From Anaerobacillus sp. (GTDB lineage Bacteria > Bacillota > Bacilli > Bacillales > Anaerobacillaceae): DNA of 17,356 nucleotides. This document shows, one piece after another, positions 14,466-17,356 of this stretch; the stretch's first letter is position 1, and each line of letters opens with the position of its first letter. The notes beneath the pieces were generated by a model. That model did not search any database. It had not been told where the DNA came from and saw only the letters and a list, made by a program, of their open reading frames with translations. The stretch is taken from positions 1 through 17,356 of the forward strand of contig SKSA01000007.1 of NCBI GenBank assembly GCA_007118195.1. The letters are read 5' to 3'. The translations under genes and the position numbers were made by a program.

Positions 14466-16142
14466 ATGAAAAAGACTTGGTGGAAAGAAAGTGTTGTTTA
14501 TCAAATTTACCCTCGTAGCTTTGCCGATAGTAATGGTGACGGGATTGGTGATTTACAAGGAATTATTTCAAAATTAGATTATTTAAAAAAGCTAGGAATA
14601 GATGTAATTTGGTTATCACCTGTTTATAAATCTCCGAATGATGACAATGGCTATGATATTAGTGATTATCAAGATATTATGGATGAGTTCGGTACGATGC
14701 AAGATTGGGAAGAACTACTTAGCGAAGTACATAAACGTGGTATGAAATTGATTATGGATTTAGTTGTAAATCATAGTTCTGACGAGCACCAATGGTTTGT
14801 TGAAGCGAAAAAGTCAAAAGATAATCGTTATCGTGATTACTACATTTGGCGTCCTGGGAAAGACGGAGGCGAACCGAATAACTGGCAATCGGCTTTCAGT
14901 GGCTCTGCATGGGAATATGACGAAAACACTGATGAATATTACTTACATCTATTCTCTAAAAAACAACCAGATTTAAATTGGGAAAACCCAACCTTAAGGG
15001 AAGAAGTTTATAAAATGATGAATTGGTGGTTAGATAAAGGGATCGACGGCTTTAGAATGGATGTTATTAATTTCATCTCAAAAGTCGACGGTTTACCTGA
15101 TGCCCCACCGGAAGAAGGAAAAAAATATGTTTCCGGTCATGAATACTTCATGAATGGACCGAGAATTCATGAGTTTTTACAAGAAATGCATCAAAAAACG
15201 ACGGCGAATTATGATGTGATGACGGTAGGGGAAATGCCAGGCGTTAATCATGAACAAGCAAAATTATATACAGATGAAGAACGAAAAGAAGTAAATATGG
15301 TCTTTCAATTTGAACATGTTGATTTAGATTCAGGTCCTGACGGAAAATGGGATCTTCGTCCATTAAAGTTAGCTGACATAAAAGAAAATTTATCGAGTTG
15401 GCAAAAAGGGTTAGAACATGTTGGGTGGAATAGTTTGTACATGAATAATCACGACCAACCACGAATGGTTTCGCGTTTCGGAAATGATGGAGAGTATCGA
15501 GTTGAATCTGCAAAAATGCTTGCAACATTACTTCATATGATGAAAGGTACTCCATATATTTATCAAGGTGAAGAAATGGGTATGACGAATATTCGCTTTG
15601 AAAACATAGATCAATATAAAGATATTGAGACGTTGAATATGTACAAAGAAAAGCGTGAGCAAGGGATACCGCACGATAGAATTATGGAAGCCATTTACGT
15701 AAAAGGTAGAGATAATGCTAGGACTCCTGTTCAGTGGGATGATAGTGAACATGCCGGCTTTACTACAGGAACTCCATGGATTGAAGTGAATCCTAATTAT
15801 AAAGAAATCAATGCAGAAGCTGTCGTTGAAGATGAAAATTCAACTTTTTACTATTATCAAAAGTTAATTCAATTGCGCAAACAACACGAAATTATTGTAT
15901 ACGGTGGATATAACTTAATTTTAGAAGATAACGAAGATATTTTTGCTTACGTAAGGACATTAGGTGATGAAAAGTTAGTTGTAGTATGTAATTTTTATGG
16001 TAATGAACCAACGTTCGAGCTTCCTAAAGATATTCAGTTCTCTGAGTCCGAGTTGTTGATTTCTAATTATGGAAATGAAGAGGGGACTGTTAAGCAGTTT
16101 AAGTTAAAACCGTACGAAACAAGAGCTTATTTATTAAAGTAA
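14466..16142 (+). CDS. malL: oligo-1,6-glucosidase (GH13 subfamily 31)
   Basis: Cytoplasmic alpha-glucosidase of 558 residues, full length for the family. N-terminal WWKESVVYQIYPRSF (5-19) and the calcium-loop-like DSNGDGIGDL (21-30) are typical. The four GH13 motifs are DLVVNHSS (98-105), GFRMDVIN (195-202) with nucleophile D199, GEMPG (255-259) with acid/base E256, and NNHDQPR (327-333) with stabiliser D330. V200 after the nucleophile is the residue linked in this subfamily to cleavage of alpha-1,6 bonds, so isomaltose-type oligosaccharides are likely substrates. The nearest upstream purine-rich AGGGAG (14446-14451) is 14 nt from the ATG, unusually far; no better in-frame start exists. The gene appears to stand alone, with no transporter beside it. 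Confidence 0.93.
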   Translation: MKKTWWKESVVYQIYPRSFADSNGDGIGDLQGIISKLDYLKKLGIDVIWLSPVYKSPNDDNGYDISDYQDIMDEFGTMQDWEELLSEVHKRGMKLIMDLVVNHSSDEHQWFVEAKKSKDNRYRDYYIWRPGKDGGEPNNWQSAFSGSAWEYDENTDEYYLHLFSKKQPDLNWENPTLREEVYKMMNWWLDKGIDGFRMDVINFISKVDGLPDAPPEEGKKYVSGHEYFMNGPRIHEFLQEMHQKTTANYDVMTVGEMPGVNHEQAKLYTDEERKEVNMVFQFEHVDLDSGPDGKWDLRPLKLADIKENLSSWQKGLEHVGWNSLYMNNHDQPRMVSRFGNDGEYRVESAKMLATLLHMMKGTPYIYQGEEMGMTNIRFENIDQYKDIETLNMYKEKREQGIPHDRIMEAIYVKGRDNARTPVQWDDSEHAGFTTGTPWIEVNPNYKEINAEAVVEDENSTFYYYQKLIQLRKQHEIIVYGGYNLILEDNEDIFAYVRTLGDEKLVVVCNFYGNEPTFELPKDIQFSESELLISNYGNEEGTVKQFKLKPYETRAYLLK

Positions 16143-16154
16143 GTTCGAAGAGGA

Positions 16155-16269
16155 AAGCGAACTCGTTTCAGCAAGCTGAAACATCGAGAAATCAGGTGGA
16201 GTCTCGACTCCACCTGATTAAAAGTTCCCACCTACGCTACGCGTTGAGGTGGGGGCTATAACCCTTAAA
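16155..16269. repeat. three-hairpin repeat, copy 1 (possible IS200/IS605-type end or MITE)
   Basis: A 115-nt unit starts AAGCGAACTCG and ends CTATAACCCTTAAA. It recurs at 17239-17354 with one substitution and one inserted T. Three hairpins lie in a row. GTTTCAG/CTGAAAC has a CAAG loop. AATCAGGTGGAGT/ACTCCACCTGATT has 13 perfect pairs and a CTCG loop. CCCACCT/AGGTGGG closes an inner ACGC/GCGT. Serial palindromes ending in a CCCACC...GGTGGG hairpin resemble the right ends of IS200/IS605 elements, where TnpB guide RNA is encoded, but there is no transposase or tnpB here. It lies between malL and what looks like malL's own terminator. Confidence 0.75.
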
Positions 16270-16296
16270 ACATTTAAGGATTAATTAATCTTGTGG

Positions 16297-16334
16297 AAAG
16301 CATTAGGGCAAGTAGTGAGCCCTAGTGCTTTTTA
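16297..16334 (+). terminator. rho-independent terminator downstream of malL
   Basis: AAAGCATTAGGGC (16297-16309) pairs with GCCCTAGTGCTTT (16319-16331), 13 bp with one wobble and a 9-nt loop, and runs into TTTTT. It is the strongest terminator after malL, although repeat copy 1 lies between them. Confidence 0.9.
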
Positions 16335-16428
16335 TTCTTAATCAATATCGGTGAATTTAAGAATATTTTTGTTTGTTAGAATTCAAAATTAAGAAAGTGT
16401 GAAAAATTATTTAACATTAATAAAATAC

Positions 16429-16458
16429 TTGAATTCTTCACTAAAAAAAGCATATAAT
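16429..16458 (+). promoter_or_regulatory. SigA promoter of the 51-residue membrane protein gene
   Basis: TTGAAT (16429-16434), an 18-nt spacer and a perfect TATAAT (16453-16458) make a good promoter. The start would be near 16465, inside the Fur-box-like sequence. Confidence 0.65.
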
Positions 16459-16463
16459 GATAT

Positions 16464-16478
16464 TGAAAATTGTTCTCA
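16464..16478. promoter_or_regulatory. Fur-box-like operator
   Basis: TGAAAATTGTTCTCA matches the 7-1-7 Fur/PerR-type consensus TGATAATNATTATCA at 11 of 14 fixed positions. It sits on the predicted transcription start, a classic repressor position. The two half-sites are imperfect, so this needs a binding test. Confidence 0.45.
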
Positions 16479-16497
16479 ATGAATCGGGGGGATTTTA

Positions 16498-16653
16498 ATG
16501 GTATATATTTTAATTAGCTTAACAATCGTTATTTATTTTCTTCTCGTCATCCGTATTTTTCATGGCATTAATGATGAAAAAACAGTCTCCTTAGTAACTA
16601 GAATTAAAAACTTTTTTAAACCCAAAAAATACAATGATAAATTTTCACATTAA
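16498..16653 (+). CDS. 51-residue single-pass membrane protein, unknown function
   Basis: ATG at 16498 to TAA at 16651-16653, with the ribosome binding site GGGGGGA (16486-16492) 5 nt upstream, its own promoter, an operator-like site and a terminator. That full set of signals argues it is a real gene despite its size. The protein starts MVYILISLTIVIYFLLVIRI: one membrane helix at about 2-20. A basic, hydrophilic tail with IKNFFKPKKY (34-43) and a C-terminal His follows. I do not recognise a family. It may be iron-responsive, judging from the Fur-like site, and it is the immediate upstream neighbour of the HesB-like selenoprotein gene, though separately terminated. Confidence 0.65.
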   Translation: MVYILISLTIVIYFLLVIRIFHGINDEKTVSLVTRIKNFFKPKKYNDKFSH

Positions 16654-16654
16654 G

Positions 16655-16686
16655 TAGGTAAGCGTATTAAGCTTATCTATTTTTTT
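16655..16686 (+). terminator. terminator after the 51-residue membrane protein
   Basis: TAGGTAAGC (16655-16663) pairs with GCTTATCTA (16671-16679) with one wobble and a 7-nt loop, followed by seven T (16680-16686). Confidence 0.85.
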
Positions 16687-16740
16687 GTTTGTAAAAGTGC
16701 AATCAATTTCTTAATATTATAAGTTTATAGTTCGATTTTC

Positions 16741-16769
16741 TTGTGAATAATAGTTAATATTGTTACGAT
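16741..16769 (+). promoter_or_regulatory. candidate promoter of the selenoprotein gene
   Basis: TTGTGA (16741-16746) and TACGAT (16764-16769) are separated by 17 nt. Both are partial matches. Together with the terminator upstream, this supports independent transcription of the HesB-like gene. Confidence 0.35.
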
Positions 16770-16795
16770 TACTTTGGGAGTTATTTGTTTAAAAT

Positions 16796-16811
16796 AATTC
16801 ACGAATGAATT
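16796..16811. promoter_or_regulatory. palindrome just before the selenoprotein ribosome binding site
   Basis: AATTCA (16796-16801) and TGAATT (16806-16811) form an inverted repeat with a CGAA spacer, ending 3 nt before AGAGGTG. It could be an operator or a leader hairpin that affects translation start. It is short and AT-rich, so chance is possible. Confidence 0.3.
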
Positions 16812-16826
16812 TTAGAGGTGAAAAAA

Positions 16827-17108
16827 ATGAACATTACAAATGAAGCAAAATCGTTCATTCAAGAAGTTCTTGAACAGAACAACGCAAAAGGTATTAAAGT
16901 AATTTTTGCAGGTATGGGCTGAGGAGGCCCAAAATTAGGATTGTCTCTGGATGAGGCAACAGAAGAAGATACCGTTGAAACAATCAATGGTGTTCAGGTA
17001 GCATTTGAGAAGAGTATTGTTGAGCAAACAGCAGAATTAACACTTGATTTTCAAGAAACTCCTGAAGGCTCAGGGCTAGTAATGGTCGGAGCTAATGAAT
17101 GTTGTTAA
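16827..17108 (+). CDS. HesB/IscA-like selenoprotein (in-frame TGA as selenocysteine)
   Basis: The frame from ATG 16827 (ribosome binding site AGAGGTG, 16814-16820) to TAA 17106-17108 gives 93 residues, with one internal TGA at codon 32 (16920-16922). Around it the protein reads AGM-G-U-GGPKLGL, the place of the conserved cysteine of A-type iron-sulfur carriers, so Sec replaces a metal-ligand Cys. The frame stays open and protein-like on both sides and ends ANECC, giving two more possible ligands (C92, C93) where HesB/IscA proteins have their C-terminal cysteine motif. A SECIS-type hairpin follows the TGA. HesB-like selenoproteins are a known family in some bacteria and archaea; the function is unproven but probably iron-sulfur or redox related. 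A nonsense mutation is the alternative. Decoding needs selA, selB, selC and selD elsewhere in the genome. Confidence 0.87.
16941..16959 (+). promoter_or_regulatory. bacterial SECIS element
   Basis: UUGUCUC (16941-16947) pairs with GAGGCAA (16953-16959), seven pairs with one U-G, closing the five-nt loop UGGAU. The loop has G at its second and third positions, as bacterial SECIS elements require. The stem begins 18 nt and the loop 25 nt after the UGA, inside the known range. It lies within the coding sequence, as is normal in bacteria, and would bind SelB-GTP-tRNA(Sec). Confidence 0.8.
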
Positions 17109-17117
17109 AAATGATGC

Positions 17118-17147
17118 GGCTGACCTGATGATAGGTTAGCCCTTTTC
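17118..17147 (+). terminator. terminator of the selenoprotein gene
   Basis: GGCTGACCT (17118-17126) pairs with AGGTTAGCC (17133-17141) with one wobble and a 6-nt loop, followed by CTTTTCT. It starts 10 nt after the TAA, supporting this stop as the true end of the gene. Confidence 0.8.
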
Positions 17148-17238
17148 TATATCGAGTTCTATGTTTAAACCATAAAAAAACGTTACACATCGTTTGAATA
17201 CCCCCCTTGGCTACCCCAAAAAAAGCCGCAAGAGGTTT

Positions 17239-17354
17239 AAGCGAACTCGTTTCAGCAAGCTGAAACATCGAGAAATCAGATGGAGTCTCGACTCCACCTG
17301 ATTAAAAGTTCCCACCTACGCTACGCGTTGAGGTGGGGGTCTATAACCCTTAAA
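17239..17354. repeat. three-hairpin repeat, copy 2 (same orientation as copy 1)
   Basis: This matches copy 1 over its full length, with A instead of G at 17280 and one extra T before CTATAACCC. The substitution makes an A-C mismatch in the second hairpin, so copy 1 keeps the more perfect palindrome. The window ends two bases later, so flanking sequence, or a neighbouring tnpB gene, cannot be seen. Confidence 0.75.
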
Positions 17355-17356
17355 CC

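Noticed and set aside
16827..17108. Reading the HesB-like gene as a pseudogene broken by a nonsense mutation
   Set aside because: The TGA replaces precisely the conserved ligand cysteine, the rest of the frame is intact, and a SECIS-type hairpin with G in the loop follows at the correct distance.
16155..17354. CRISPR array
   Set aside because: Only two repeat copies, about 970 bp apart, each with three internal palindromes; there is no repeat-spacer periodicity and no cas gene.

Overview
The window looks like part of a low-GC, Gram-positive, spore-former-type chromosome (Bacillaceae). The evidence is the gene order (trmR-trhP1-trhP2-udk, greA, pbpI-like, yrrS-like, mtaD, yrhC-like), the strong AAGGAGG-type ribosome binding sites, the AT-rich composition, and a structured intergenic repeat of a kind common in Bacillaceae. 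A gene that appears to use UGA as selenocysteine narrows this to a selenocysteine-decoding lineage. An anaerobic or alkaliphilic group such as Anaerobacillus or its relatives is my guess, not something the sequence proves.

Layout. Positions 1-117 hold the end of an intergenic repeat and a terminator-like hairpin. Positions 118-3621 are a tight plus-strand operon: TrmR, TrhP1 and TrhP2 (together 5-hydroxyuridine then 5-methoxyuridine at tRNA wobble position 34) and uridine kinase. greA follows as a separate unit with its own strong terminator. Next come a class B penicillin-binding protein (PbpI-like), a YrrS-like anchored protein and MtaD, an adenosylhomocysteine/methylthioadenosine deaminase. 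MtaD converges on a minus-strand adenosylhomocysteinase-family gene across a shared bidirectional terminator and a GC-rich structured repeat. The hydrolase has Glu and Lys where adenine-specific enzymes have Thr and Glu, so the pair may recycle S-adenosylhomocysteine through S-inosylhomocysteine.

From 10450 to 13447 there is a small YrhC-like membrane protein (TTG start), a convergent Yip1-like membrane protein, and a sodium:solute symporter with its small membrane partner. The symporter genes lie behind a promoter overlapped by a good CcpA (cre) site. From 13920 to 16142 there is a divergent HPr-fold protein that lacks the phosphorylated histidine but keeps the regulatory serine, then a GH13 oligo-1,6-glucosidase behind a LacI-family-type operator. 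Carbon-catabolite control is a plausible common theme of this segment.

The right end (16155-17354) is the most unusual part. Two nearly identical ~115 bp repeats, each folding into three hairpins (possibly derived from an IS200/IS605-type right end), flank about 970 bp. That interval holds a 51-residue membrane protein with a Fur-box-like operator and a 93-residue HesB/IscA-like protein. The latter has an in-frame TGA at codon 32, in the place of the family's metal-ligand cysteine, followed by a bacterial SECIS-type hairpin. Ordinary gene calling would miss it or call it broken.
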